Shown: positions 24,833 to 33,635, counted from the stretch's first letter. The stretch: 64,000 nucleotides of DNA from Streptomyces sp. TG1A-60 (GCF_037201975.1 NZ_CP147520.1:4216001-4280000), one strand, 5' to 3'. Numbers and translations: made by a program. The notes: generated by a model from the letters alone, not told the origin.

Positions 24833-25129
24833 TCAGTCCAGTTCGAGGACGCGGGCGTGCAGGACCTGGCGTTGCTGGAGGGCGGCTCGTACGGCGCGGT
24901 GGAGGCCGTCCTCCAGATACAGATCGCCCTGCCACTTCACCACGTGCGCGAAGAGGTCGCCGTAGAACGTGGAGTCCTCGGCGAGGAGGGTCTCCAGGTC
25001 CAGCTGCCCCTTGGTCGTCACGAGCTGATCGAGGCGGACCGGGCGCGGCGCGACGTCCGCCCACTGCCGGGTGCTTTCCCGGCCGTGGTCGGGGTACGGC
25101 CGGCCGTTTCCGATGCGCTTGAAGATCAC
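24833..25129 (-). CDS. VapB-like small protein without a toxin partner
   Basis: A 98-residue protein with the conserved sequence MIFKRIGNGRPYPDHGREST, RLDQLVTTKGQLDLETLLAE, VRAALQQRQVLHARVLELD. Public annotation commonly labels this streptomycete family a VapB-type antitoxin, but no toxin gene is adjacent and the protein is widely conserved next to the LytR_C gene. A housekeeping role is therefore more likely. ATG 25129. Confidence 0.7.
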   Translation of the reverse strand: MIFKRIGNGRPYPDHGRESTRQWADVAPRPVRLDQLVTTKGQLDLETLLAEDSTFYGDLFAHVVKWQGDLYLEDGLHRAVRAALQQRQVLHARVLELD

Positions 25130-25373
25130 ACGGAAAGCCTACCGGTCGAGACGTTCCGGGCGCAGCCATGGCGACGGAGTGCGACTACGGAAAGGTGCCG
25201 CCAAGTAGGGCGAAACGGGTAGTTTCTGCGGGGGCGATGGCGGTCGTGCGAGCTTGATGGGGGCGGTGGGCTCGCGTCGGGTGTGGGGCATCTCGTGGAG
25301 TGGGAGATCCGCTCGCTCGGCGTAGGCGTAGGCGTGTGGGTGTGGGTGTGGGGGCGTTGTGGCTGGTCGCGCA
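25130..25373. other. Intergenic simple-repeat region
   Basis: About 240 bases including a run of GGCGTAGGCGTAGGCGTGTG-type simple repeats near 25320-25355. No gene supported. Confidence 0.4.
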
Positions 25374-25412
25374 GTAACCCGCCCCGCCCCTGAGAGGGTC
25401 GGGGCGGGTTAC
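25374..25412. terminator. Strong terminator overlapping the glycosylase stop codon
   Basis: GTAACCCGCCCCG (25374-25386) and CGGGGCGGGTTAC (25400-25412) are perfect 13-bp arms. The right arm contains the TAA stop of the minus-strand DNA-glycosylase gene. Confidence 0.8.
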
Positions 25413-26011
25413 TTGCCGGAGGGCTTCGTGGCCTGGGCGGCCTTGGCGGCTGCCTTCATTTCCTGCTTGTGGGCGCGGACCTTGGCCAGGGAGCCGGGGC
25501 CCTTGATGTCGGCCACGGAGCGGAAGGAGTCGGGGTCGCCGTAGGAGCCGGCGGCTTCGCGCCAGCCGGTGGGGTGGACGCCGAGCTGTTTGCCCAGGAG
25601 GGCCAGGAAGATCTGGGCCTTCTGGCGGCCGAAGCCGGGGAGGGATTCGAGGCGGGAGAGGAGTTCCTGGCCGGTCGTCGCGTCCTGCCAGACCGCGCTC
25701 GCGTCGCCGTCGTAGTGGTCGACGAGGTACTGGCACAGCTGCTGGATCCGCTTCGCCATGGAGCCGGGGTAGCGGTGTACCGCCGGTTTGGTGGACAGCA
25801 GCGCGGCGAAGGCATCCGGGGCCATCGTGGCGATCTCGTGGGCGTCCAGGTCGTCCGCGTCGAGCCGTTGGGCGATGGTCCAGGGGCCCTTGAACGCCCA
25901 CTCCATCGGCACTTGCTGGTCCAGCAGCATGCCGACCAGCGCGGCGAGCGGACTGCGCCCGAGCAGCGCGTCCGCCTCGGGGTCCTGGGCGAGGTGAAGG
26001 GTGACGTCCAT
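25409..26011 (-). CDS. HhH-GPD family base-excision DNA repair protein
   Basis: A 200-residue helix-hairpin-helix DNA glycosylase-like protein. The fold markers are the N-terminal SPLAALVGMLLDQQVPMEWA and the hairpin LPGFGRQKAQIFLALLGKQL, followed by GWREAAGSYGD. The C-terminus is Lys/Ala-rich (HKQEMKAAAKAAQATKPSGK), probably for nonspecific DNA binding. It removes damaged bases in principle; the lesion is unknown. ATG 26011 (MDVTLHLAQ) is chosen; the upstream frame is low-quality. Confidence 0.85.
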   Translation of the reverse strand: MDVTLHLAQDPEADALLGRSPLAALVGMLLDQQVPMEWAFKGPWTIAQRLDADDLDAHEIATMAPDAFAALLSTKPAVHRYPGSMAKRIQQLCQYLVDHYDGDASAVWQDATTGQELLSRLESLPGFGRQKAQIFLALLGKQLGVHPTGWREAAGSYGDPDSFRSVADIKGPGSLAKVRAHKQEMKAAAKAAQATKPSGK

Positions 26012-26360
26012 GCCCTGATGATCGCGCGCCCCACCGCCCACCGCAGCCCGGCTCGGGCTGGCGGACGGGTGGGCGGTCGGGTTCCGGGCCTCCCTTGCCG
26101 GGTTGCCCCTGCCCAGCTGCGCCGTGGCTCGGGATCGGAACGCTTCCGGTGGCCGCGCGGTCACCAGCTCCGATGTCGGCCGCGGGGCGAGCTGCTGGCG
26201 GGCTCCGGTGCAGCCCGCAGCGACACGCCGTGCCGCCGGCTGTGCCGCATGGTCCGGGCACCGGCGTGTCTTCGGCCACGCCGCATGATGCGGGCACCGG
26301 CCGGTCTTCGGCCCCCGGCCCGGCGGTTCCCCGTTCCCCTTTCTTGCCGCCCCGGTGGTG
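26012..26360. other. Gene-free stretch with a 33-bp imperfect tandem duplication
   Basis: No gene supported on either strand. Around 26248-26280 and 26281-26313 two 33-bp segments (CGCATG...GCGGGCACCGG...GTCTTCGGCC) repeat with a few differences. Confidence 0.5.
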
Positions 26361-27209
26361 CTACGGGCGCCAGTAGCCCAGCGCGTGCATCCGCTGCTTC
26401 GGTACGCCCAGTTCCTTACGGAAGTAGGCCGTGAGGGAGCGGGTTGTGGCGGTGTCGCAGGCGATCCAGATGTACGGGGCGGAGGTGTCGTTCAGGAGGA
26501 CGGGGGCGTCGGTCTTCACTTGGGTGAGGAGGCGGGCACCGGCGTCCTGGCGGGGGACCGGGCGGAAGTCGTGGCGAGTGGGATCGAGGCGGAGGGGGAG
26601 ACCTCCCGTCCCCTCGGCTTGGCGCTGAGCGGGGGTCTGAGCTGAGGCCTGGGGTCCGCCCTCGCCCTCGGCCTCCGCCGTAGCTTGGGGTTCCGCCCCC
26701 GCTGCCGCCTCGGTCTCCGCCCCCGCTGTCTCCTCCGACGGCGTCTCGAACCAGATGGTTGCCGGTGCTGAGGGGAGTGCGCTCAGGAGGGAGTTGAGGG
26801 CGGGCAGGGAGGCGGGGTCGCCGACGGCGAGGATGCGGGTGGGGGCCGGGTCCGGGTCGGTGAAGGCGGTGCCGTGGACCGTGGCCTCGATGGTGTCACC
26901 GGGTTTGGCGGAGCGGGCCCAGTCGCTGGCGTGGCCTTCGTGGAGGGCGAACTCCAGACTGAACGTACCGGCCGCCGGATCGGGGTCGACGAGCGTGTAC
27001 GCCCGCTGGTGCGGCTTGCCCGCGGCCTCGAACCAGAGGCGTACCCACATCGTCGGGTGGACGCCGGTCACCGCGAGCATGCCGCCGTCGGTGAGGTGGA
27101 GCCGACGGTAGTTCTCGGTGACTTGTTCCGCACCGGTCACAGTGAAGACGAAGTCCTTCGCGCGGAGCAGTTTGAGGACCGCTCCCTCCCAACCGTGTCC
27201 CTGCCCCAT
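26361..27209 (-). CDS. Siderophore-interacting protein (FAD-dependent ferric-siderophore reductase)
   Basis: A 282-residue SIP/ViuB-family flavoprotein that releases iron from internalised siderophores by reduction. The FAD-binding part has NYRRLHLTDGGMLAVTGVHP, then RAYTLVDPDPAAGTFSLEFA, LHEGHASDWARSAKPGDTIE. The NAD(P)H part has RILAVGDPASLPALNSLLSA, APYIWIACDTATTRSLTAYF and the family's C-terminal YWRP. An Ala/Glu/Gln-rich insertion of about 40 residues (ETAGAETEAAAGAEP...) is unusual. ATG 27209 follows a GAAGG; a GTG at 27242 is also possible. An iron box lies 41 bases upstream of the chosen start, so the gene should be derepressed in iron starvation. Confidence 0.88.
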   Translation of the reverse strand: MGQGHGWEGAVLKLLRAKDFVFTVTGAEQVTENYRRLHLTDGGMLAVTGVHPTMWVRLWFEAAGKPHQRAYTLVDPDPAAGTFSLEFALHEGHASDWARSAKPGDTIEATVHGTAFTDPDPAPTRILAVGDPASLPALNSLLSALPSAPATIWFETPSEETAGAETEAAAGAEPQATAEAEGEGGPQASAQTPAQRQAEGTGGLPLRLDPTRHDFRPVPRQDAGARLLTQVKTDAPVLLNDTSAPYIWIACDTATTRSLTAYFRKELGVPKQRMHALGYWRP

Positions 27210-27249
27210 GGCCTCTGCACCCTTCACGTACGCTTTGATCACAGATTAC

Positions 27250-27268
27250 TTAGGCGAGGCTAACCTAA
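27250..27268. promoter_or_regulatory. Iron box (DmdR/IdeR operator)
   Basis: TTAGGCGAGGCTAACCTAA matches the actinobacterial consensus TTAGGTTAGGCTAACCTAA at 17 of 19 positions. It lies between the divergent SIP gene (start 27209) and the acylase gene (start 27289) and can control both. Confidence 0.85.
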
Positions 27269-27288
27269 ATCACAGGTGGGGTGCGGGA

Positions 27289-29757
27289 ATGCGGGAAAGC
27301 GGCAGCGCGCGGGGGCGCGCGCAGGGGAACATTTCGCTCCACGGGACATATCGTGACGCCTGGGGTATTCCCCACCTCCGCGCCGCCGATGCCCGCGCCC
27401 TCGCCCGCGCCCAGGGCCGGGTCACCGCCCTCGACCGCGCCTGGCAGCTCGAAGTCGAACGCCACCGCCTCCAGGGCACCTCGGCCGCCTTCCTCGGCGT
27501 CGACGCCCTCGCCTGGGACCGGTTCGCGAGACGGACCCGCCTCGACGACACGGCCCGAAGATGCTTCGCCCGGCTGGAGAGAACGGACCCGGAGACCGCC
27601 GACTGGGTCCGCGCCTACGTCAAGGGTGTCAATGACGGGCTTGCCGAAGGGGCGCGGCGCGCGCCCGAGTTCGCGCGGGTCGGGCTCGTCCCCGGGCGTT
27701 GGGAGGCCTGGCATCCGCTCGGTGTCTGGCTCGCCACGCACATCCTGTTCGCCGGGTTCCCCGCGAAGCTCTGGCGCGAGGAGGTCGTACGGCATCTCGG
27801 TGCCGACGCGGTCGGGCTCTTCGCCACCGACGGGCCCGCCACCTCCGGCAGCAACGGGTGGCTGGTGGACGGTGCCCGTACGGCGACCGGGCACGCCGTC
27901 ATCGCCGGTGATCCGCACCGGTTCATCGAGGAACCGGGCGTCTATCAGCAGATCCGCCTCTCCTGCCCCGAGTTCGACGTCGTCGGCCTCGCCGTACCGG
28001 GCATGCCCGGCATCGCCCACTTCGGTCACACGGGCGACGCCGCCTGGGCGATCACCAACGCCATGGCCGACTACCAGGATCTGTATAGGGAGCGCCTCCG
28101 TCGCCGCCGGACAGGTGACGGGCAGGGAGAAGAGCACGGGGACGGGAACGAGGAAGGGAACGAGGAAGGGAACGGGGAAGGGAACGGGGAAGGGGACGGG
28201 GAAGGGGACGGGGAAGGGGACGGGAACGGCGGCGTTGTCGAGGCGCTCGATCCGGACGGGGAGTGGCGGGTCGTGCATCGGCACGTGGAGGTCATCGAGG
28301 TCGCGGGCGGGAATCCGGTCGAGGTGGAGGTGATCGAGACCCCGCGCGGGCCCGTCGTCATCGGCGGCTTGGCTCCCCACGCCGGTTCCGGCTCCGATTC
28401 CGGGCCCGACGCCCACGCCCATGCCCATGCCCACGACGATGCCGATGCCGATGCCTATGCCGAATCAGGCTCCGGCATAGGCTCCGATTCCGGCTCCGTC
28501 GGTTCCATCAGTCTTCGTTTTCCGCCCCGCGTCACCGAGGACCTTGGGCTCAGTGCGCTTCTCCCCCTCCTCCGCGCCCGCGAAGTCGCCGATGTGGACC
28601 GGGCGTTCGATCGGTGGGCCGAGCCCGTGAACGTCGTGCAGGCCGCGGACACGCGGGGCGGAGCGCTGCATCGGGTGGCGGGGCGGGTTCCGGTACGGAG
28701 TCGGGACAACCGGACGCGGATCGTCGCCGCCTGGGAGCCGGGGCACGAGTGGGAGGGGTGGCACCAGACGCCGTACGGCACGTTCGAGGACGGCGTCGCC
28801 GTGATGGCCAACCAGTGTGGCCCGGCCGCCCCGTTGGGCGTGGAGTTCGCCCCGCCGCACCGGGCCGAGCGTATCCGCGAACTGCTGAACGAGAAGCAGG
28901 TGTGGTCCGCCTCGGACATGCCCGCCATCCACATGGACACCCATCTCGCCTCCGCCGCGCCCTTGTTGGACCACCTGGCCGCCCTCACCGAGGCCCACGA
29001 CGCCGACACCGACGCCGCCGAAGAACCGGTGCCCCTCAGCCCCGCCGCAGCCGGGCTCTGCCGGCGGCTGCTGCGCTGGGACCGGCGGATGGCGGCCGAC
29101 AGCGTGGACGCGGCGGCGTACGCGGCGCTGCGCGGAGCGGTCGTACGTCGGCTCGCGGCGCAGCCCGCCTTCGCGGCGCTGGCCGTACCGCCGACGTATC
29201 CCGAGGTCTTCCGGCCGTGGCTCTCGGTGACCGTTCGGATCGGGTTCGCGCTCGAACATCTGCTGAGAGCGGAGGAGTTGTACGGGATCGACCGGGCGGC
29301 GCTCGTGCGGGAGGCGCTGGAGGAGGTCGCCGGCGCCGAGTTCCGGCGCTGGGGCGACAGCCACCGGCTCGCGCCGTGGCGGGCCCTTCCGGACGAAGGC
29401 CAGCACGCCCCCGACGAGCCGGGGCTGGCCGGTGATCACGACTGTGTGCTCTGCACCTCCGCCGTCCCCGGTGTGACCGACCTCAGCGCTCGCGGGCCCG
29501 CCGCCCGGTACGTCTGGGACCTGGCCCGGCGTGAGGACAGCCTCTGGGCGGTGCCGTTCGGGGCGTCAGGCGTGGCTGGGTCGGCCCACCACCGCGACCA
29601 ACTCCCCCTGTGGCTCAGGGGAGACCTCGTACCGGTCGTCACAGACTGGGACCAGCTCACCAGGGACATCGAGCCCGTCCAGGACATTGAGACCGCCCAG
29701 GACATCCAGTGCGTCGAGGACGCGGAGGACAATGAGGAGGACTGCCATGACCGTTGA
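27289..29757 (+). CDS. Penicillin-acylase-family Ntn hydrolase in an iron-regulated locus
   Basis: An 822-residue homologue of penicillin G/aculeacin acylases, Ntn hydrolases that cleave themselves and use a new N-terminal Ser to hydrolyse amides. The alpha-chain region has DAWGIPHLRAADARALARAQ and DWVRAYVKGVNDGL. The beta-chain would begin at Ser188 in SGSNGWLVDGARTATGHAVI, followed by PGMPGIAHFGHTGDAAWAIT. No secretion signal is evident, so it is probably cytosolic. Two low-complexity inserts, (GEGD)n at about residues 285-313 and a His/Ala/Asp/Ser run at about 365-405, interrupt the beta-chain. Divergent from a siderophore reductase across an iron box and overlapping an AlcB-like acetyltransferase, it may trim siderophore acyl groups; this is inference. 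Confidence 0.85.
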   Translation: MRESGSARGRAQGNISLHGTYRDAWGIPHLRAADARALARAQGRVTALDRAWQLEVERHRLQGTSAAFLGVDALAWDRFARRTRLDDTARRCFARLERTDPETADWVRAYVKGVNDGLAEGARRAPEFARVGLVPGRWEAWHPLGVWLATHILFAGFPAKLWREEVVRHLGADAVGLFATDGPATSGSNGWLVDGARTATGHAVIAGDPHRFIEEPGVYQQIRLSCPEFDVVGLAVPGMPGIAHFGHTGDAAWAITNAMADYQDLYRERLRRRRTGDGQGEEHGDGNEEGNEEGNGEGNGEGDGEGDGEGDGNGGVVEALDPDGEWRVVHRHVEVIEVAGGNPVEVEVIETPRGPVVIGGLAPHAGSGSDSGPDAHAHAHAHDDADADAYAESGSGIGSDSGSVGSISLRFPPRVTEDLGLSALLPLLRAREVADVDRAFDRWAEPVNVVQAADTRGGALHRVAGRVPVRSRDNRTRIVAAWEPGHEWEGWHQTPYGTFEDGVAVMANQCGPAAPLGVEFAPPHRAERIRELLNEKQVWSASDMPAIHMDTHLASAAPLLDHLAALTEAHDADTDAAEEPVPLSPAAAGLCRRLLRWDRRMAADSVDAAAYAALRGAVVRRLAAQPAFAALAVPPTYPEVFRPWLSVTVRIGFALEHLLRAEELYGIDRAALVREALEEVAGAEFRRWGDSHRLAPWRALPDEGQHAPDEPGLAGDHDCVLCTSAVPGVTDLSARGPAARYVWDLARREDSLWAVPFGASGVAGSAHHRDQLPLWLRGDLVPVVTDWDQLTRDIEPVQDIETAQDIQCVEDAEDNEEDCHDR
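28143..28227. repeat. In-frame 12-bp microsatellite inside the acylase gene
   Basis: About seven tandem units shifting from GGGAACGAGGAA to GGGAACGGGGAA to GGGGACGGGGAA encode Gly-Asn/Asp-Glu-Glu/Gly repeats. A second 6-bp-unit run (GCCCAT/GCCGAT type) lies at about 28416-28470 and encodes His-Ala and Asp-Ala repeats. Units are multiples of three, so length changes keep the frame. Confidence 0.85.
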
Positions 29758-30412
29758 GTCGTACGGCGGCCGGGTGGCCGTCCACGAGCAGGTGGTCGGC
29801 GGGTTCGGGACCGTGCGGATCCTGCCGTTGGACGCGAGGGCCGACGCCGGTGTGGTCCATGGCTGGGTGAGCGAACCGCGCGCCGAGTTCTGGGGCATGA
29901 ACGGGCTCACGCCGGACCAGGTGCGGGACATATACGAGCACCTGGACACCCTCGACACCCACGACGCCTACCTCGCGGTGCACGACGGCCGACCGGTCGG
30001 GCTGCTGCAGACGTACGAGCCGGAGGCCGACCGGGTCGGCGAGTGCTACGAGGCCGAACCCGGCGACATCGGGGTCCATGTCCTGCTGGCCCCCGCCGGG
30101 GAGGGCGGAGAGCGGCCGGGGTGGTCGTCCTCGCTGCTGGAGGCCTTCTCGTCGTACGTCATGGTCGGACTGGACCGGCGGCGGGTCGTCGTCGACCCGG
30201 ACGAGCGGAACGAGAAGGCGATAGCGCGGTTCCTCCGGCAGGGGTTCGAGCGCGGACCGGTCGTCGTTCTGCCGGAGATCGATCTGCCGGATGTGTATCT
30301 GCCCGAGAAGCGGGCGCAACTGGCGTTTCTGCGGAGGGAGACGGTCTTCGGGCATCGGTCGGCGGGCCGGCGGGCCGGTGGGCCGGAGGCCGGTAGGCCG
30401 GCAGACGGGTAG
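29747..30412 (+). CDS. AlcB/IucB-like GNAT acetyltransferase of siderophore type
   Basis: A 221-residue member of the acyltransferase family that acylates N-hydroxylysine or polyamine groups in siderophores (AlcB/MbtK, DesC relatives). Recognisable parts are the opening FGTVRILPLDARADAGVVHG, WVSEPRAEFWGMNGLTPDQV, then PVGLLQTYEPEADRVGECYE, GDIGVHVLLAP and VVVDPDERNEKAIARFLRQG, FERGPVVVLPEIDLPDVYLP. ATG 29747 lies inside the last codons of the acylase gene, which ends at 29757, so the two are coupled. The last 20 residues are Gly/Arg-rich and poorly conserved. No siderophore synthetase gene is nearby, so it may act in trans on products made elsewhere. Confidence 0.8.
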   Translation: MTVESYGGRVAVHEQVVGGFGTVRILPLDARADAGVVHGWVSEPRAEFWGMNGLTPDQVRDIYEHLDTLDTHDAYLAVHDGRPVGLLQTYEPEADRVGECYEAEPGDIGVHVLLAPAGEGGERPGWSSSLLEAFSSYVMVGLDRRRVVVDPDERNEKAIARFLRQGFERGPVVVLPEIDLPDVYLPEKRAQLAFLRRETVFGHRSAGRRAGGPEAGRPADG

Positions 30413-30466
30413 GCCGGTGGGCTGGGGAGTCGGCCGGTGTTCGAGTGGCGGCGTAGCCTCGGGAGC

Positions 30467-30958
30467 GTGACTCCCGACGATCTCATCGCCCACTACGCGC
30501 TGGAGCCCATCCCACGGGAGGGCGGTCGCTTCCGTCAGACGTGGGCCGGGGCCGATCGGGGTGACGGGCGCCCCGAGGGAACCGCGATCGTCGCGCTGCT
30601 CACCGCCGAGCCGGGGGACTACTCCGCGCTGCACCGGCTGCCCGCCGACGAGGTCTGGCACTTCTACCTCGGTGACCCGCTCCAGATGCTGCTCCTCGCC
30701 CCGGGCGGGCCCTCGCGGCTGGTCGCCCTCGGGCCGGATGTGCTCGGCGGGCAGTACGTGCAGTACGTCGTGCCCGCCGGGACCTGGATGGGGGCGCGGG
30801 TCCTGGGGGGTGGCGGTGACGGCGAGGGCTGGACGTTGTTCGGGTGCACGATGGCACCGGGGTTCACGTACGAGGGGTACGAGCACGGGGACACCGGGGA
30901 GTTGGCGCGGCTGTATCCGGACCGGGCCGACCTGATCGCGGGGCTGGGGCGGGCGTAG
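30467..30958 (+). CDS. Cupin (DUF985/Cupin_5) protein
   Basis: A 163-residue double-stranded beta-helix protein. It opens with DDLIAHYALEPIPREGGRFR and carries the family core ALHRLPADEVWHFYLGDPLQ, in which His and Glu would bind metal, and ends with YVVPAGTWMGARVLGGG, WTLFGCTMAPGFTYEGYEHG. Members such as E. coli-type DUF985 proteins have no agreed function; sugar-nucleotide or metal binding is suggested. GTG 30467 follows GGGAG. It comes 54 bases after the acetyltransferase gene and could belong to the same transcript. Confidence 0.75.
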   Translation: MTPDDLIAHYALEPIPREGGRFRQTWAGADRGDGRPEGTAIVALLTAEPGDYSALHRLPADEVWHFYLGDPLQMLLLAPGGPSRLVALGPDVLGGQYVQYVVPAGTWMGARVLGGGGDGEGWTLFGCTMAPGFTYEGYEHGDTGELARLYPDRADLIAGLGRA

Positions 30959-30975
30959 GCCCGGGGGCGGACCGG

Positions 30976-31037
30976 AGCGCCGGTCGAGGCGGTCGAGGTG
31001 GTTGAGGTGGGGGAGGTGGTTGAGGTGGGTGAGGCCG
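30976..31037. repeat. Short tandem GGT(T/C)GAG-type repeats before copCD
   Basis: Imperfect repeats of GTGGTTGAGGTGGGGGAG type. They are in frame with the downstream gene but only encode Val-Glu repeats, so they are taken as non-coding. Confidence 0.55.
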
Positions 31038-31285
31038 GTCGGGGCTGTCCAGGTCCCGCCCAGATCAGGTCCATCCAGGTCTCGCCCAGGTCGGGACAGG
31101 GCGGGTTGAACGCGGCGTTCGCGACGTGCGTACGTATGCGAGGAGTCCGAGGGCCGGCGACAGTGGATCCGGAGCAAGACGTGGGCCGAGGCAGGGAAAG
31201 GGACCTGGTCAGGAGCAGGGCCGAGGCCGGAGGCAGGGCCGAGGACCGGGACAGGGGCGAGAGGCGACATGACGGCGGCGCTGGT

Positions 31286-33355
31286 GTGACCAGTGTGACT
31301 ACTGCCACCGGCGGGCCGGGCGGGACCGGCGGAGCCCTCGGCAGGTGCCGGCACCGCGCCGGCGGCCGGGTACGAGGGGTTCAGCGCCTGGCGCTGCTGG
31401 GCACCGTGCTGGTCCTGTTCCTCCTCGGCGGGGCGGGTACCGCGTCCGCGCACGCCGCGCTCAAAGGGAGTGACCCCGTCGACGGAAGCGTCGTCGAGTC
31501 CGCTCCCCGGGACGTCACCCTCCGCTTCACCGAGTCGGTAAGCCTCCTGGAGGACTCGATCCGGGTCGTCGACCCGCAGAACCGGGCGGTCGACACCGGC
31601 AAGCCGGGGCGCGCGGGCGGCCGTTCCGACACGGCGCGCGTCACCCTCCCCGCAGACCTCGACGACGGCACGTACACGATCGCCTGGCGGGTGGTCTCGG
31701 CCGACAGCCACCCCATCGCGGGTGCCCTGCTCTTCTCGGTCGGCGAACGCTCCGCGACCTCCGCCCCCCTCCCCGCCGACCTCGCCGAGGACCCGCTCAC
31801 CTCCTCCTTCTACGACATCACCCGCTACTTCGCGTACGGCGCCCTCGCCCTGCTCATCGGCGTGACCTTCTTCCTGGCGGTCGTGCTCGGGGGTGCGAGC
31901 GAGGTCCTGCGCCGGCTGCTCCTGGCGGGCTGGCTGGTACTGCTGGTCGCCTCGCTGGTCCTGCTGCTGCTGCGCGGACCGTACGAGCGGGGCAGTGGCA
32001 TCGGCGCCGCCTTCGACCCGTCCGTTCTGCGCGACACGATGGTGAGCCGGCCGGGACTCGCGCTGCTGGCACGGCTGGCGCTGCTCGCGGTGGCCGCCCT
32101 CTTCCTCGTACGCGTCGGTCGTCAGGAGAAGTGGGGGCGGGGCGCGCTCGTCGGCGGGGCCCTGCTCTCCGTCGGCCTCGCCGGGACCTGGGCCGCCGCG
32201 GAGCACGCCTCCGCAGGTATCCAGGTGCCGGTGGCGATGACCTCCGCCGTGCTGCACCTGCTCGCCATGGCCGTCTGGCTGGGCGGGCTGACCGCACTGC
32301 TCACCGTGCTGCTCCGGGCACCGAGGACCCTGTCCCCCGCCGTGGTCAACCGTTTCTCCCGCCTCGCCTTCGCCTCGGTGATCGTCCTCGTCGTCACCGG
32401 CGTCTACCAGTCCTGGCGAGGCCTCGGTTCCTGGTCCGCCTTCACTTCCACGGCGTACGGGGAGATCCTCGTCGCCAAGCTGGTCGCGGTGCTGCTCCTG
32501 CTGGTGGCGGCGGGGGTTTCGCGGCGGTGGACGGGGTGGTTGGGGGCGGTTTCGGCGAAGGCCGCCGAGCGGACCGACGTCGCTGAGCCGGACGGGATCG
32601 CTGAGCCCGATGCGGCCACTGAGCGGACGGCCACGGCTGCTGCGACTGCGACTGCGGCTGTCGCGGCGGCGCGGGTGCCTGAGCGGGTGGGCGCCGCAGG
32701 ACGAGTCGGCGACGCCGACGACGTACGCGCCGGTGACAGGGGCGGTGAGCGAGACGGCGGACAGGCTGGCGGCCGGAGCGCGGACACGGCCGTGGCCAAG
32801 GGCGAGGCCAAGGGCGGCGACAGGGGCGGTGATCAGCTGCACGACGCCGACTCGCCCGCCGACCGGCAGCGTCATGGCCTTCGGCGTTCCGTCCTCGCGG
32901 AGTTCAGCGTCGCGGTCGTGGTGCTGGTGATCACCACCGTGCTGACGGGGACCCTGCCGGGCCGGGCGGCGGCGGAGATCGCGAAGGAGGGCGGGGGCGG
33001 GGCGGCCGGGGAGAACACGGCCTCCTCGACGTCGATCCCCTTCGACGTCGGCACCCCGAACGGTCACGGCAAGGTCCAGATCGACCTCGGACCGGGACGT
33101 GTGGGCGAGAACTCCGTGCAGGCCGTGGTCTTCGGCCCCGACGGCGGCATCGCGACCGTCCCCGAACTGCGGCTCACCTTCACCCTGCGGGCCCAGAAGA
33201 TCGGCCCGATCGACGCGAAGCTCACCGACCGCGGCGGCTACTGGGCCACCGACACCCTCCAACTCCCCCTGCCCGGCAAGTGGACGATGAAGCTCACGGT
33301 CCGTACGTCGGAGATCGACCAGGTCACGGTGGAGAAGCCGGTACGGGTGAGTTAG
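31286..33355 (+). CDS. CopC-CopD fusion copper transport protein
   Basis: A periplasmic-type copper-binding domain fused to a polytopic copper transporter, about 689 residues. After a signal/anchor segment (LALLGTVLVLFLLGGAGTAS) mature CopC begins with AHAALKGSDPVDGS, where the N-terminal His binds copper; a second His lies in VSADSHPIAGALLF. CopD supplies eight membrane helices (for example YFAYGALALLIGVTFFLAVV), and the histidines in WAAAEHASAGIQV and AVLHLLAMAVWLGGL fit the family. A 110-residue Ala/Arg/Asp-rich linker precedes a last helix and an extracytoplasmic beta domain (IPFDVGTPNGHGKVQIDLGP). GTG 31286 is a best guess; the frame is open 96 codons further up. Confidence 0.85.
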   Translation: MTSVTTATGGPGGTGGALGRCRHRAGGRVRGVQRLALLGTVLVLFLLGGAGTASAHAALKGSDPVDGSVVESAPRDVTLRFTESVSLLEDSIRVVDPQNRAVDTGKPGRAGGRSDTARVTLPADLDDGTYTIAWRVVSADSHPIAGALLFSVGERSATSAPLPADLAEDPLTSSFYDITRYFAYGALALLIGVTFFLAVVLGGASEVLRRLLLAGWLVLLVASLVLLLLRGPYERGSGIGAAFDPSVLRDTMVSRPGLALLARLALLAVAALFLVRVGRQEKWGRGALVGGALLSVGLAGTWAAAEHASAGIQVPVAMTSAVLHLLAMAVWLGGLTALLTVLLRAPRTLSPAVVNRFSRLAFASVIVLVVTGVYQSWRGLGSWSAFTSTAYGEILVAKLVAVLLLLVAAGVSRRWTGWLGAVSAKAAERTDVAEPDGIAEPDAATERTATAAATATAAVAAARVPERVGAAGRVGDADDVRAGDRGGERDGGQAGGRSADTAVAKGEAKGGDRGGDQLHDADSPADRQRHGLRRSVLAEFSVAVVVLVITTVLTGTLPGRAAAEIAKEGGGGAAGENTASSTSIPFDVGTPNGHGKVQIDLGPGRVGENSVQAVVFGPDGGIATVPELRLTFTLRAQKIGPIDAKLTDRGGYWATDTLQLPLPGKWTMKLTVRTSEIDQVTVEKPVRVS

Positions 33356-33635
33356 CCGGACAGCAGGGCACCAGAGTCAGGACGCCACCAGAGTCAGGGC
33401 GGCACCAGAGTCAGGACGCCGGAGGCAGGCGGCTGGGGCCAGGACGCCGGAGCCAGGCGCCCGCCGCGCGGATACCAGCCGCTGGCCAGCAGCGCGCGGT
33501 CGGTCCAGGAGCAGGCTCCGACGAGTGCGTCACCCATGCGGTGCCGGCTACCCGGAATCGGCGGCCTGTCCACGCGCTCCCCGGAACCCGGCTACGCGCT
33601 CCGGAGAGCCCGGTCAAGCGCTCCGGGCGGCCCGG
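33356..33635. other. Intergenic tandem-repeat region
   Basis: 280 bases between convergent genes. 33365-33425 holds three copies of a CACCAGAGTCAGG unit, and 33570-33645 repeats CCCGGCTACGCGCTCCGG-like segments. No gene supported. Confidence 0.6.

Noticed and set aside
24833..25129. A functional VapBC toxin-antitoxin pair
   Set aside because: No PIN-domain gene lies next to this VapB-labelled protein, and it is part of the conserved core order.
29657..33262. A 1201-codon open frame on the minus strand
   Set aside because: Spans the opposite strand of four well-supported genes and encodes only low-complexity Pro/Arg/His sequence.
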